The translations under genes and the position numbers were made by a program. Below are positions 20,405-33,113 of a DNA stretch of 37,500 bases, one piece after another; within the stretch, counting starts at the first letter, position 1, and each line of letters begins with the position of its first letter. This DNA comes from Glandiceps talaboti (lineage: Eukaryota > Hemichordata > Enteropneusta > Spengelidae): the NCBI RefSeq assembly GCF_964340395.1, contig NC_135557.1, positions 17,727,230-17,764,729 on the forward strand. Reading direction: 5' to 3'. The notes below the pieces were generated by a model, which saw nothing but the letters and a program-made list of their open reading frames with translations, ran no database searches and was not told the origin of the DNA.

Positions 20405-20583
20405 ATTTTTAGAGAGTTTGGTGAATCGTGTATTATAAGTATTGGATAGGAGTTTTCTCAAGGAATTCGTATATACCTGTATTACGTACACATTACCTTA
20501 TAAAAACACCGTGTTCGTATTTGTTGTGAACTAATATAGTGTAGTGAAGTGTATGGTGTATTTAGGGTCGAATCAATTTCTCA

Positions 20584-20815
<232 letters not shown>

Positions 20816-21759
20816 TGAAATAAATTACAACTCCAACCTGCCTACCCTAGTTTCTGAAGTCATGTTATTGGAAATGTGAGTAGTTGACCTGATAAAATAA
20901 CACTCTGGTCTATACTCATGCAAAGATTTCAAGATTTACATGAAAAATATACCAGAAACACATACAGTGAAAGTACAATTCTAAATAGCGATATCCAAAT
21001 AGAGGGCGCTCTCGTCAGAAAGTCACACACTATATTCATTATTATGAGTTCAAAGGGGTCAGCAACCCAGTAAATTGAAACCCCAGGTCAATTAGCTAGT
21101 ACTAAATGTAGATATACAATCTCCTCATTATCTTATGGAAATCGGAAGGAAAAATGGTTTGAAATATTCAGTGAGCGATATTTTTTTCAAAAAAGCAAAA
21201 AGAGGATTTGTCTCTTCGTCAACATTGAAACACGGTAATGAAGCAATTTGTGGCAATGTATCAATTTCTTTCAAAAGAATTCAAAACCTAGGGAAATTGA
21301 ACACCTTGTTAAGGCAAATTATTGGAAAATTATACTGATATTTTTTGTAATTTACTCGTCAAAATATCGTCGCTGTCAATCAAAGCATATGAGCGGGAAA
21401 AAACTAGGCGCTACTGCAACCACGTTCGTGTCAGTAATTTACTAAGACTGCACAAGTGATGTTTGTCGTCACGGTCACTGTCATGTGGTTTCTATAAATG
21501 TAACTGTCAGTCAAATGAAAAACCCAACATTTTATAATTATTTGAGTCGATGGCTTAGTCGAGAAAAGTGCAAACTACAAGGTCCAGACGAAAGTTTGTG
21601 ATGCTGACCGCCAAATACTTGTGTGATCATGATCAGTTTAGATTACAAATGTTGGTTTAGGCTATATACGTTACAGTTTACATATTCCCCTGACAATGAC
21701 AACTGCATGGATACATAAATAACGTAAATGCCCGCCTGTCTGCATGCGTACACAGCACG

Positions 21760-21860
21760 CTCGCTCGCTCGCACGCACGCACGCACACACACACATTCAC
21801 AAATGCATGACATACATACATACATACATACATACATACATACATACATACATACATACA
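21760..21860. repeat. (GCTC/GCAC)n-(CA)n-(CATA)n microsatellite
   Basis: GCTC and GCAC units near 21760-21786 pass into CA and then CATA units (about 21810-21858). Reading frames across it are artefacts. Confidence 0.9.
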
Positions 21861-22058
21861 CATACACACACAAACATACATACATATGGCTGCCATTTGT
21901 CAAATTTGCATATGTTACGTAGGATATATCACCTTATTGCCAGGTTTGATTGATGTGCGCATGTCACAGGATGGCGTATTACGTACGCACAGACGGACTG
22001 ATGGAGCCCATTGCAGTTACCTTCGGGGTCTAATTAATCGAATTGTTTGCTCGCTCTC

Positions 22059-22096
22059 TATATAAAAAAGTACAGTTCTGTGTCCTGTCAGTCAAC
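22059..22096 (+). promoter_or_regulatory. Candidate TATA/Inr core promoter
   Basis: TATATAAAAAAG at 22059-22070 is followed 31 bases later by GTCAGTCA, with the presumptive +1 A at 22090. TATA and initiator are at the ideal spacing. I can find no convincing coding exon immediately downstream, so a transcript would need a later exon or be non-coding. Confidence 0.4.
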
Positions 22097-22947
22097 CGTA
22101 ACAATTAATTAAATAAGCGTGCGTGTATAATTAAGTAAATTGCGTTTCATATGCAATTATAAAGAGACAGGCTATTGCTGAGTTATGTTCCTTTAAAACT
22201 AGTTGGTATTATGGAGATATACTTTCTGTATGATTATATTTCCATTCGTGAATTCAGCGTCACAAAACCGGCTGTAAGACCTCATCGGAGAAAACATCTC
22301 AGGCAGTAACTCTGTCATCATACTTACGACGCCGACGTTTTGCCGATTATGCCATGTGCGTTTAGCGTTGTCATGACAGCGGCGTGCAACTGAACGTGTG
22401 ACTAGGGGGTCGTCAAGGTAACCATACTATCGATCACTCAGTTTGACGCCTCTCTATTCTCTAAAGGTCACGTATGACCTCATGACCCTTTCAAAAAATT
22501 GAATGTCTGTTACCACTTTTATGACTCTGTATTTAATTTCGCCATAACGTGGGTAGATTTAAACAGTGTACTTGTACAATTCATTTTTATTTTGTAAAAA
22601 ATACATGATTATTGTTTGCCTCGAATCTACTGATGAAGGACAAAATGTCTGTGCACGTCTGCTGAGAGATATTAGAGTCTGGTTCAATCAATGAGAACGC
22701 AAATTATACTGCGATGATAGGTGGCTCTTTGATAGCTTTTCTGTCGGGTTTCGTCTCTGAATTAGTATCGGCGCCTAATTGGACATTGCCACCTGAAGGA
22801 AAGATAAATACATGTTTCCATGCAAAGGTAACGTAAGAGCATGATTTATCAGTACTGTTAAGAGACTGTTCACAAATAGTGTTAAGTTTGTCGTGAAATG
22901 GTTTAGTTGTGTACGGGTTAATGACTTAGTGTGTTGGTGAATTGGAT
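22097..22947. other. No gene recognised
   Basis: Downstream flank of the candidate promoter. No reading frame here shows a domain, signal peptide or repeat. Confidence 0.45.
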
Positions 22948-23011
22948 TAATACATACATGCATACATACATGCATACATACATACATACATACATACATA
23001 CATACATACAT

Positions 23012-23057
<46 letters not shown>

Positions 23058-23205
23058 GGGTGGCGGTTGGAAGGACAGACGGACGGAGAGAGTGTGTGTG
23101 TATGTATGTGTGTGTGTGTCTGTTTGTGAGAGAGAGGGAGAGAGAGAGAAGAGAGAGAGAAAGAGAAGGGAGAGAGAGAAGAGAGAGACAGAGACAGAGA
23201 GAGTC

Positions 23206-23250
<45 letters not shown>

Positions 23251-23330
23251 GACAGAGAAACTGAGAAAAGAGTCAGGGAGACAAAGGCATGGACACAGAG
23301 TCAGAGACAGAGACAGAGACAGAGAAAACA
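22948..23330 (+). repeat. Compound microsatellite module with unique core (copy 1)
   Basis: Order: CATA units (22951-23012), GACA units (23013-23056), a non-repetitive core at about 23054-23125 (GGGTGGCGGTTGGAAGGACA, then CGGACGGAGAGAGTG), then a GA-rich purine tract with an extra GACA block (23212-23250). The same core with the same order of flanking repeats occurs reverse-complemented at 27191-27506. Confidence 0.9.
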
Positions 23331-23974
23331 AGGTGTTCTTACTGTACGTAAATGTTTACCATAACGGTGTAGAATACATTTGCTTTTATAAATTAATTAC
23401 CAGCTATTCATAGTTGGGTGAAATTCGCGAATGTAGTGTAATGAACTTGTGTAATATGGTTTATTTAAATCATTGTAGTTAGTTCATTATCAAATTAATA
23501 CGACTTTGACTACAAAAACTGCATAATTGCTTTGACACATTAAGTCGTATGTTCTTTTGTTGAAGCGATAAACAGTGCAATTCATGAACACTTCTCTCCC
23601 AAGTTCTACGTAGTCACAGTTTCCGCTGCACTATAAGCTTCGGGTAGGCGTCCTTCCGTTTCCATGTCAACGGCGCTGAGGCTTGTTAATACAGAGGCCT
23701 CATTAGGTACTCGATGGAAAAGTGTATTTATTTTCTTTTGGGAATTTTCCCGTTTGTATATGATAAAAACTCCCGATGGTGTGTGGAATACAATATTATT
23801 ATACAGAAGGATATTTAGTAATATCACAATTTACCCTTTACATGGCATATATATTTATTCCAATCACTAGTATTCACAGGTGGTATAATTAATATATAAG
23901 TTCGTGCCATGAAATATAAAATCAATATTAAGCAATTATGTTATATCATATCACACCACACCACATCATGTTAT

Positions 23975-24160
23975 TTCATGACGTCACATGACATGACATG
24001 ACATGACACGACACGACACGACACGACAGGACTGGACATGAAAAAGCACGTGGCGTAACATCATCTTAATTACAAACATGTAACACCAAATCGCATTCTC
24101 ACAGTACATGACATGTACAGGAATGACATGACATGACATGACATGACAAGACATGACATG
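23975..24160. repeat. (ACATG)n/(ACACG)n pentanucleotide repeats
   Basis: ACATG units near 23986-24006 shift to ACACG units, then a second ACATG block at about 24125-24160. Pentanucleotide arrays contrast with the mostly tetranucleotide arrays elsewhere. Confidence 0.85.
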
Positions 24161-24213
24161 GCATCACATCACATCATACCACATTACTTACCACATTGCT
24201 TCATATCTCATCT

Positions 24214-24217
<4 letters not shown>

Positions 24218-24260
<43 letters not shown>
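24218..24260. repeat. (CA)n microsatellite
   Basis: About 21 CA units. Confidence 0.95.
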
Positions 24261-24262
<2 letters not shown>

Positions 24263-24567
24263 ATACATAACAAAATATTTAAACAAATGTTTACATCTTT
24301 ATACATTGTGATAAACCATCACTTGAAATTCTAAGAAAATAATGATATATTTTACAAAGTGTCGGTATATTCATAATCTAAGAATTATTCTAAATTTATA
24401 GCAATATTGATTCTCGCTCTATCACCATATCCATCGCAATCTTCCCCAACCATTCCCCTCCGGTAAATGTCATCTCACCTGACCCTAATAAACGCGCTTT
24501 CCCATTAAACTCTCTCTCCCATCATGCATTAGTGTACCAGTCATGGCAGCCACCAAGAAACGAAACG

Positions 24568-24800
24568 TTGACGTCGCCTGTTTTCACGCTTAGTTACTAA
24601 CGTCATCTGTTCACATCAGCTCATCCCCTACAGTGCAGTGTTGGTGAAAGCAGTGATAAGTCTCCATTCAACGTCGATGTCGATTGACGACTTCAGGTTA
24701 TCATTTTAAGACGCTCTCTATAAAAGCCCGGGAATACATCTGGCAGAAAATAACAGTCACTTGATACGCACCAGTTGCAATACACCAGTCACAGCAGGTT
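24568..24800 (+). promoter_or_regulatory. Candidate TATA promoter with CRE-like sites and first exon
   Basis: TATAAAAG at 24719-24726 is a near-ideal TATA box. An initiator-like ACAGTCAC follows about 35 bases later (near 24755), and CAGCAG|GTTCGT near 24798 could be a splice donor ending a short non-coding first exon. TGACGTCG and ACGTCATC upstream resemble CREB sites. The downstream coding exon was not identified in the window. Confidence 0.45.
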
Positions 24801-27098
24801 CGTGCTTATTATTATCAACTATACATGTTCATATTAACTGCCTCTCATTACAACCGTATGTATAAGTGTGTCATATTTAACGACATTTATGTGGTCTAAT
24901 TATATATATTTGACACTGTCGACAGTTGAGTACGCCATCCGTGTTTGCATTGTCGCAAGAAATGGAAATTCGTCAAATATTCTGGCGCCAAATTGTAGTC
25001 AAAACATAAGCGCAGACTACAGTGTAAAGCTATGCTTCAATCAATCTCCTTTGCGCATCGAATTCGTGTACGGATTATCCCTAAATTTTGATAAGTAATC
25101 ATAAGTTGAGTATATAGGGCCATCAACAAAGACATTACAAACCATTTGACATTTGTCCTCGCAGCAAAACACCTGCAAGGGAAATTATCATTGTTCCATG
25201 CTGATCACGATAATAGTCCCGAAGGCAGCTCATCTGTGAGCGACATATTCAAGACATGCGCATCTCAATCGCGTCTAACTTGATAATTTAGTTTGTCTAC
25301 TCCATTATATGCATTCGTGGTTAGAATAATTTAAAAGATGTTCCCCTTAGGCTGTCGAGATTCTGCCTGGCAGCAATTGTTTTTAATGTAATGATATGTC
25401 TTAAAATAATAGTTACTAATAAATTGTTCTCTACGAATTACCCTTGCCGTGCTGCACTGTGTTGTGTTGTGATAATGAACAATGGACACTGATTGGGGTT
25501 TCATTTTGTTCATGTCAGTCATCGGATATCTCAAATTATAATCCATAATTCGGTTTGGGCATGTTATTTTGAAAGTTTTCGTGAAAGTAATTTAATATTT
25601 GGAACATAACGATTGATAAACATACAGACTACAGGGTTAATACCCTGGCAGCAAGCATTCCAATAATTGAATGAGATTAGTTTATCAAGCCAAATGCAGA
25701 CGGTTAAATTGTCTGTGTAACAACCCAGGATAGAATGTCTAGAATGGAGCTCACGACTGATTTAGAGGATGTCCTAATTTAAGATGATACACAGACCGAC
25801 GTTGTTCCAGTTTTAACGACCTTAATCGAGGTACTGGAGATTTCGTTAAGATTTATGTCGTAACGGCTTTATTCCTGTTTTCACCACTGTTACAGGATAT
25901 GTGTAACTCAATGTTAGTGCTATAGGCGAATGTGTGGTAAAATCTGTCTTAGTTCCCCATGTTGCTATGTAGGCTTACCATCGAAATTACACAATAAGGT
26001 TTAGAAACCTTCGTATATTATACCGGATTTTCCTTCCTCCATTAAAACTGGGATTACCAAATTTTTAGTAAAAAACATCATGTTAGAGTAGCTGCCTGAA
26101 TACTATGTCTAGCTTGGCGGATTAATTGAAGTGCTTAGTGGTGAACTGTGGCATCACGAACCTCCGTAAAGATTGCAACTTTTCGTGTAATTCTCTTCCC
26201 CAAAGCGAGTCAAAGCTATTTAATGAACTTTCAAGATTAGTGAGTCTGATCACAAGGTTTCATGTTGAGATAGACACCATACAGATAACACACAAACTTC
26301 ACTTACGTCGTGTGGGCTCTCTATTCAGTTAAATATATAAACAGTACATACTACACAAGGTATAATCAGTTGAAGTTCAAACAATATCCATGGTCAGCAG
26401 CTAGTGAAAATTGGTAGAATCTCTTAAAGTAGGATGCGTGCTGTTACAGTTTATATCATGGACTCACTGATCTTGATAGTTCATTCAATAGCCTTGACTC
26501 GCTTTGGGGAAAGGCACTGTATGTTCCGTACATTCTCGACGCGTTACCAGTACAAATCCCATCCGAAATCAGCTTATTCAGTCTTAGTGAATTTCAAGTG
26601 TACAGTGAATGGATGATGCCCGTATGTACACAGGCAGACATACAAACCAGATTATTTGATGGTGAATGATTTTTTAAGCAAATGTGTGTGCGTTTGATAG
26701 AGTTAAAGCGGGGCGATAGCTGCTCAAAGCGTGGAAGGATGTAAGCAACTCGATATGAAGAAATTTTGAAAATTGCATCTGAGATAGATTGACAGTTGTT
26801 ACTTTCGAAATCACGAATTTGTATTAAGTAGCATTGAACGTCCTTGAAAGTTAATTAATTTATTATTTATGGTTGAAAACTTGATTACATCATGCCAGAA
26901 TAGTAATCAAATTTGTGAACGACCGTTTGTAATGTATGAGTGGTCGAGTTCATTTCGTGTGATTTGCCTGACTGAGGTACAGTATACTTCAATTACCTTA
27001 GGTGATATTTTACCTCCTCTTGACACGTTGCTTTAAAAGGATTAGTCTGGGAAAATCAACGAACCAGATTACCTGATTAATACTAAAATTTTGTTCAC
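24801..27098. other. No gene recognised
   Basis: Possible acceptor TTTGTCCTCGCAG at 25152-25164 is followed by only a 12-codon frame. Frames at 24868-25098, 26126-26332 and 26434-26616 show no family resemblance or signal peptide. It may be intron of a gene starting at the 24.7-kb promoter. Confidence 0.45.
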
Positions 27099-27190
27099 AT
27101 GTGTTACGTTATAACCTTCAATAGTGGTGATGGGAGTTTGCCTCTCTTCGTTTATGGTTATGTCCTTTACCAATATTTGCAATATATCAT

Positions 27191-27506
<316 letters not shown>

Positions 27507-28320
27507 CTCTGTATGGGGTTGGCCTGTCTGTCTCTATCTTACTGTCTGTTTGACCAGGCTATAACACAAGATCAAGTATTCAGTAAGGAATTAATTTAAA
27601 TTAAGACCTCCATTTGGAAATTCCATTGTGCTCATTCCTGGGCAAAGGTGTAACAACAACAATGTATGTATGTACGAATTCTAGTGTATTGAATTTTAGA
27701 ATAGAAGTCGTACAAATGACGTCGTAATTCATTGCATTTACCTAACATGTAATCTTTTGTATCCCAAGAAGAGTATTTGGCAATTTGATTACATTAAGTT
27801 GAATTTAATTTTTATTCTATTCACACCTGTTCTATGTAGGTAATTCGGTTTGATTCACATAAATGCATAGCAATTAATGAAAAAAAAAACTAAATTTCAT
27901 CAGGTTGGACTATAAAATATCGAACACAGACACAAAGTAGTAATTTAAGATTCTTACAAGAGTTGCGCCTGTTAGTTGATTGAAAGAACGTATTCATTGA
28001 TTATGTATATGTAATGGAACAATAAGTATTTACTAGTAATGCGATTGAATTCAGTTTTTTCTACATATTTTCAATATATGAGCTAAGGAGATGTTTGGCA
28101 AGAAATGACGTCACACTGGACTCACTATTCTTCATGATTATTGGATTTTTCTCTTAAAGTGTAAACAGGGACATTAAAAAGAGCTGGATAAAGCAAAGAA
28201 TGTATAAAAAAAAGGATCTGTGATTTGACAGAAACTGATATATGAAAGAGTGGGCACAGCTCCGGTCGCTTGCTGTGTGTTTTGATAACTAAATAGCCAG
28301 GTATCTGGGTACATCCCTAG
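27507..28320. other. No gene recognised
   Basis: AT-rich sequence without recognisable elements beyond a palindromic CRE octamer at 28106-28113. Confidence 0.45.
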
Positions 28321-28488
28321 ATGGGATATCCCTGTTGTGGTTGGTCCACTCGAAATAAATACCATTATTTACATGTAGCTGTTGCTATGGGTGTGATACT
28401 GTTGCTAGGCATATTTGCATACATTTTTTCAAGCTGTATAATATCCAAATCGACTCAGAATCTCCATGGCACCAAATCTTCTTCGGAA
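28321..28488 (+). CDS. Hypothetical first exon with a membrane anchor (weak)
   Basis: An ATG at 28321 opens 56 codons: a Cys-rich start (MGYPCCGWS), then a hydrophobic segment at about residues 17-42 (YLHVAVAMGVILLLGIFAYI and beyond), then a Ser/Lys-rich segment. GTATGT at 28489 is a plausible donor; without splicing the frame runs to a stop at 28575. The layout (short cytosolic head, one anchor, stem) would suit a type II Golgi enzyme, but no catalytic domain follows and I do not recognise it. It may be chance. Confidence 0.2.
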
Positions 28489-28714
28489 GTATGTAAAAGG
28501 CGATATAGTTTGTTACTGAAAAAGTTGCTTATAACAAATATTGAGGCATTGGAATTTAGTCTCAAGTCCTTTTAAATCTTACAATTTCCAATGAATTATC
28601 GTCCTGTTTAATTATTATAATGTTTGTAATTAGTGCAGCATATCTTTACTACTATAGCAGTGTTTTTTTAGTTGGTTGAGTTGTTTAACATATAGTTTGC
28701 CCTTGCATCCCACC

Positions 28715-28789
28715 ATATTTTACTTGTATCCCACGATATTTTACTATCGTAGGATAGAAATAAAATATCGTAGGATACAAGTAAAATAT
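28715..28789. repeat. 29-bp inverted repeat hairpin
   Basis: 28715-28743 (ATATTTTACTTGTATCCCAC...) pairs with 28761-28789 with one mismatch around a 17-base loop. TATCGTAGGATA-type blocks recur in the loop. Likely a tiny TIR element or hairpin. Confidence 0.75.
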
Positions 28790-29366
28790 ATAAAATATAT
28801 GAACTAGCCTTTTGAATTGGTTATTACACAAAAATGTACTCTAATGTTTTGAAATATTTTAACTATTATTATTGTCGAATTGATCTTTTGAGGGCATACT
28901 TGGTCTCGAGGGTCTGTCATGAAAATAAAATCGCTTTGTTTATTTGCAAGTCAAATCGCGATCCCGGTTATCGACTCAGTGACCCATCCGTTATTGTCGC
29001 ACTTTTGAAAATTATTTACATAAGAAATGTTTTGACGTGGTAGGTGATTTAATTTCCGCAAATTATACACAGGATTTGTACTTCCGTCTCATTTCAAGGC
29101 TGGTTTATCCCACGTTACTAATAATGATGTAATTGAAATGGTTAACACATTACAAGTGATTCAATCAATGTAACTGTACTCTCAGGACAACCCTGTGTAT
29201 ATTTATCTGAAAAACAAGTAAGTAAGGCCAAAAAAGGAGAATTGTTTCTGGTTGGGATAGCTTGTCTACAGTGGTGCGATGACGCAATTTGTTTTTTATT
29301 CTACTTTATTTATTCTCATCAAACTGTCACTCGATCTACTATTTATGGCAGTTACTTTTTTATTTA
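28790..29366. other. No gene recognised
   Basis: Frame 28834-29043 has no recognisable feature. No repeats of note. Confidence 0.4.
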
Positions 29367-29494
29367 AACAATAATGTACGCCCTCCCAACCCATAATGGA
29401 CGAAAGGAAACTTTGAACAACATAATGGGCGAGGATTATGGAGTGCAAAGTTTGCTTGAGTCCATTATGGACTGGGAGGGCGTACATTATTGTT
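29367..29494. repeat. 128-bp imperfect palindrome
   Basis: Arms 29367-29417 and 29444-29494 pair around a centre at 29430 (AATAATGTACGCCCTCCCA on the left, its complement on the right, plus AAACTTTG/CAAAGTTT). The loop itself contains CATAAT/ATTATG. It lies just outside another TIR element at 29512. Confidence 0.8.
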
Positions 29495-29511
29495 ATTATT
29501 TTATAGTTTTG

Positions 29512-29757
29512 CCAATTCCAGTGAATTTGTAGTCCGAGAAACGCAAAACAACGTATAATATACACAGCGCTGAACATCGTCTACCATGTTCGGCCCGGAA
29601 CCTGAATACTAATCATAGCGACACACGTTATTGTTATTACGGACATAAGCTTGTATTGTTACGGACATAAGCTTGTATTGGGCCGCGATGCCTAATAACG
29701 GAGTACATTATCAGTAATAATGTACAGCGATGACGTCACAAAATTCACTGGAATTGG
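29512..29757. mobile_element. Small TIR element with 17-bp perfect termini
   Basis: CCAATTCCAGTGAATTT (29512-29528) and its exact reverse complement (29741-29757) bound 246 bases. Inside are a perfect 22-bp tandem repeat (TTACGGACATAAGCTTGTAT.. at 29637 and 29659), a GTACATTAT/ATAATGTAC hairpin (29703-29725) and a palindromic CRE octamer (29731-29738). No transposase. Confidence 0.75.
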
Positions 29758-30001
29758 TAATGCTATAATATAATTAGTATTTTAGAGCAAGTGTGTATGT
29801 GGGGCAGATGTAATTTGCTTGTTCTGGCTCTGCTTCACTGAAGTAGGGAGTATTATTTTTGTGTTTCTCCACCGGATCTGCAGAATGCATGGGCTGGACA
29901 AACACGAAAAAGAAGGCCGACGCGAGGGTATTTAAGTGATGCGCGCTGACCAGGAACAATTCTTACTTTTTAGCCCAACCTTTCTTACTGCCTGTTCCAG
30001 G

Positions 30002-30405
30002 ACAGTGTTGACTGGCTTTGACAAATGGCAACCATGTGGAAACAAATAAGAAACTGCACGCCTTACACTTTAAGAAAACACTATTCAATGAATACACTTT
30101 TTAAATGAAATGAACATACATGCCACCATGCAGACACAAAATGCAGACATCAAACCATTGGCGCCTGCATGTCTGCGTCTATTTTCAGTAAGTTTAATTT
30201 ATATTATAATTTAATAATTTATTTAATTTCATTTACACAAATGTAGCAAGAAAATGATGTCTTGTTTTCTTAAAAATGTAGAATGTACAGTTTCTTATTG
30301 GTTTCTGCGTGGTTGTATCAATTCAATTCAAGTCTTTATTTACTTTGAGAAATTCCTGCTCATCAGTTACAATCAGAGTATCAAACAGAGCTCGTGAACA
30401 CTAAC
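30002..30405. mobile_element. MITE family 1, copy 2, with nested insertion
   Basis: Ends CAGTGTTGACTGGCTT (left) and GTGAACACTAAC (right) match the 4163-4470 element. In the right arm a 57-base block (30322-30378) interrupts the family sequence and is flanked by the 6-bp direct repeat TATCAA (30316-30321 and 30379-30384), a target-site-duplication pattern. The insert begins TTCAATTCAAGTCTTTATTT. Confidence 0.75.
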
Positions 30406-30870
30406 ATGAAGCAGACCGTACCTTACCGTAAGTGGCTACACATACTGAATGATGAAGTTCCACAATTATCCGTCAAATACAAGATTGTATATATTATATC
30501 ACTTGTGATCGTTATCTTTTGCCACATCACTAAACCTTATGGTTTTCTGTATTCATTTATTTTTAATATATTTATTAATATATCAATTTGTGCAGTCTAA
30601 TAATGGTCAACATTTAAATATTGAGTAATCAGTCTATGAGTAGTACTTTCCTTTATAATATTTAATGAGTTTATCTTTCAACCAACCAGTCTTAATTTAG
30701 TGTTTCTTATATGAATTTCAATGAACACCATCCGTTCCAAACTAAACTTAAAGGCCTCGCGCTGATAATGAGGGTGAAATCCCACATCCTACCGGATCCA
30801 TTAAAAGCAACCAAAATAAGGTATGGGGGAGGGGTGGACGTTATATTGTCGCCATAATACTCTGTTTAAT

Positions 30871-31121
30871 TTTATTCATTTATTTATTTATTTCTCGGAT
30901 AAACAACGGGAGCTAGTCCCATTTATAGGCTCCTTTGGTTCAGTGTTAGCGCAGGAGGAAGTGGAGTATCCGAGGAAAACCTGCGTTGTACGGTAGAGCC
31001 AAACTGAACGACACTCTTCTTACTTACGTATACAGCGTAGTAAATTTCATCAAACCCTGAATGGGTTCTAACCCCGACCTCAGTGGTAAAAGGCAAGTGG
31101 TTTAACCACTTGGCCACCGAC
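30871..31121 (-). mobile_element. tRNA-derived SINE
   Basis: On the minus strand the 5' head reads GTCGGTGGCCAAGTGG. TGGCCAAGTGG (31106-31116) is a perfect Pol III A box (TRGYNNARNNG). GGTTAGAACCC (31063-31073) differs from the B box (GGTTCGANTCC plus one base) at one key base. The A/B spacing is tRNA-like. A tRNA-unrelated body (GGTTTTCCTCGGATACTCC) and an AAATAAATAAATAAATGAAT tail end near 30871. The stretch is broken for translation; the reading frames on it are artefacts. Pol III promoter activity is inferred. Confidence 0.8.
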
Positions 31122-32384
<1,263 letters not shown>

Positions 32385-32770
32385 CAAAATGTATTTCCTA
32401 GTGTGCATAATAATGGAACTCAAACAGATGTAACTGTTGATTCGGTAAGAAGAGAGAAAGAATAAAGTAATCAATCAAAATAACAAATTCTATTGAATGG
32501 CGCTAACATTAAAATGCAAAATGCATTAAACAAGGATTTTTTTGAACGGATTTAGCTGCCAGTTGTTCGTGAGAATGTTCAGAATTGATTATTAGATTAT
32601 CTATGATTTATTGTCCGCCAATGATCCTTTCATGGCTTATTTGATGTATATCTTTGTCGTTTTCTCTTTACCTGAAACGTTTCTTTAAAATCTTCAAAGC
32701 TTTCATTTTAGATTTAAAATTCCTTGCACTTTTAAAATACAATATTTACATTTAAACTGTGAAACTGATT

Positions 32771-33113
32771 AAAGTGGCCATATGGATGAGGATTGGGTAT
32801 TTATTTTGGATTTTAATTTATAAAACAATTTTATCATGGCTTCCTACTTGAAAAATCAATGTGAAACAACATAGGCAAAGTATGTGTTTGCATTTGAATA
32901 CATTGCAAAAAATTAACTTAAACTGTGAAAAGTTTGGTATGGCACGTACAGTAGCAAACATTTTACTCGTTAATTAATCCTTTGCAATTGATTGAGTTAC
33001 AAACAACAACTTGGCATATGTCATTTTACATCGATTTTCCAAGTTGCAAGCCATGATAAAATTGTTCTATAAAATCCAAAATAAATACCCAATGCCATTT
33101 ATATAGCCACTTT
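32771..33113 (+). mobile_element. MITE family 2, copy 1
   Basis: Left end AAAGTGGCCATATGGATGAG continues GATTGGGTATTTATTTTGGA. The right end is its inverted counterpart (TCCAAAATAAATACCCAATG..GCCACTTT). TIRs run to about 100 bases and include TTTATCATGGCTTCCTACTTG. A second copy lies at 34714-35050 in the same orientation. Confidence 0.85.

Larger units (their letters stand above)
23331..24718. other. No gene recognised apart from repeats
   Basis: Short reading frames at 23606-23870 show no recognisable feature. CRE-like sequences (TGACGTCG near 24568, ACGTCATC near 24600) lie just upstream of the TATA box at 24719. Confidence 0.45.

Noticed and set aside
29296-29577. Minus-strand 93-residue frame
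   Set aside because: It overlaps the 128-bp palindrome and the end of the TIR element; coding unlikely.
30394-30600. Plus-strand 68-residue hydrophobic frame
   Set aside because: Begins inside a MITE end and is AT-driven; no family likeness.
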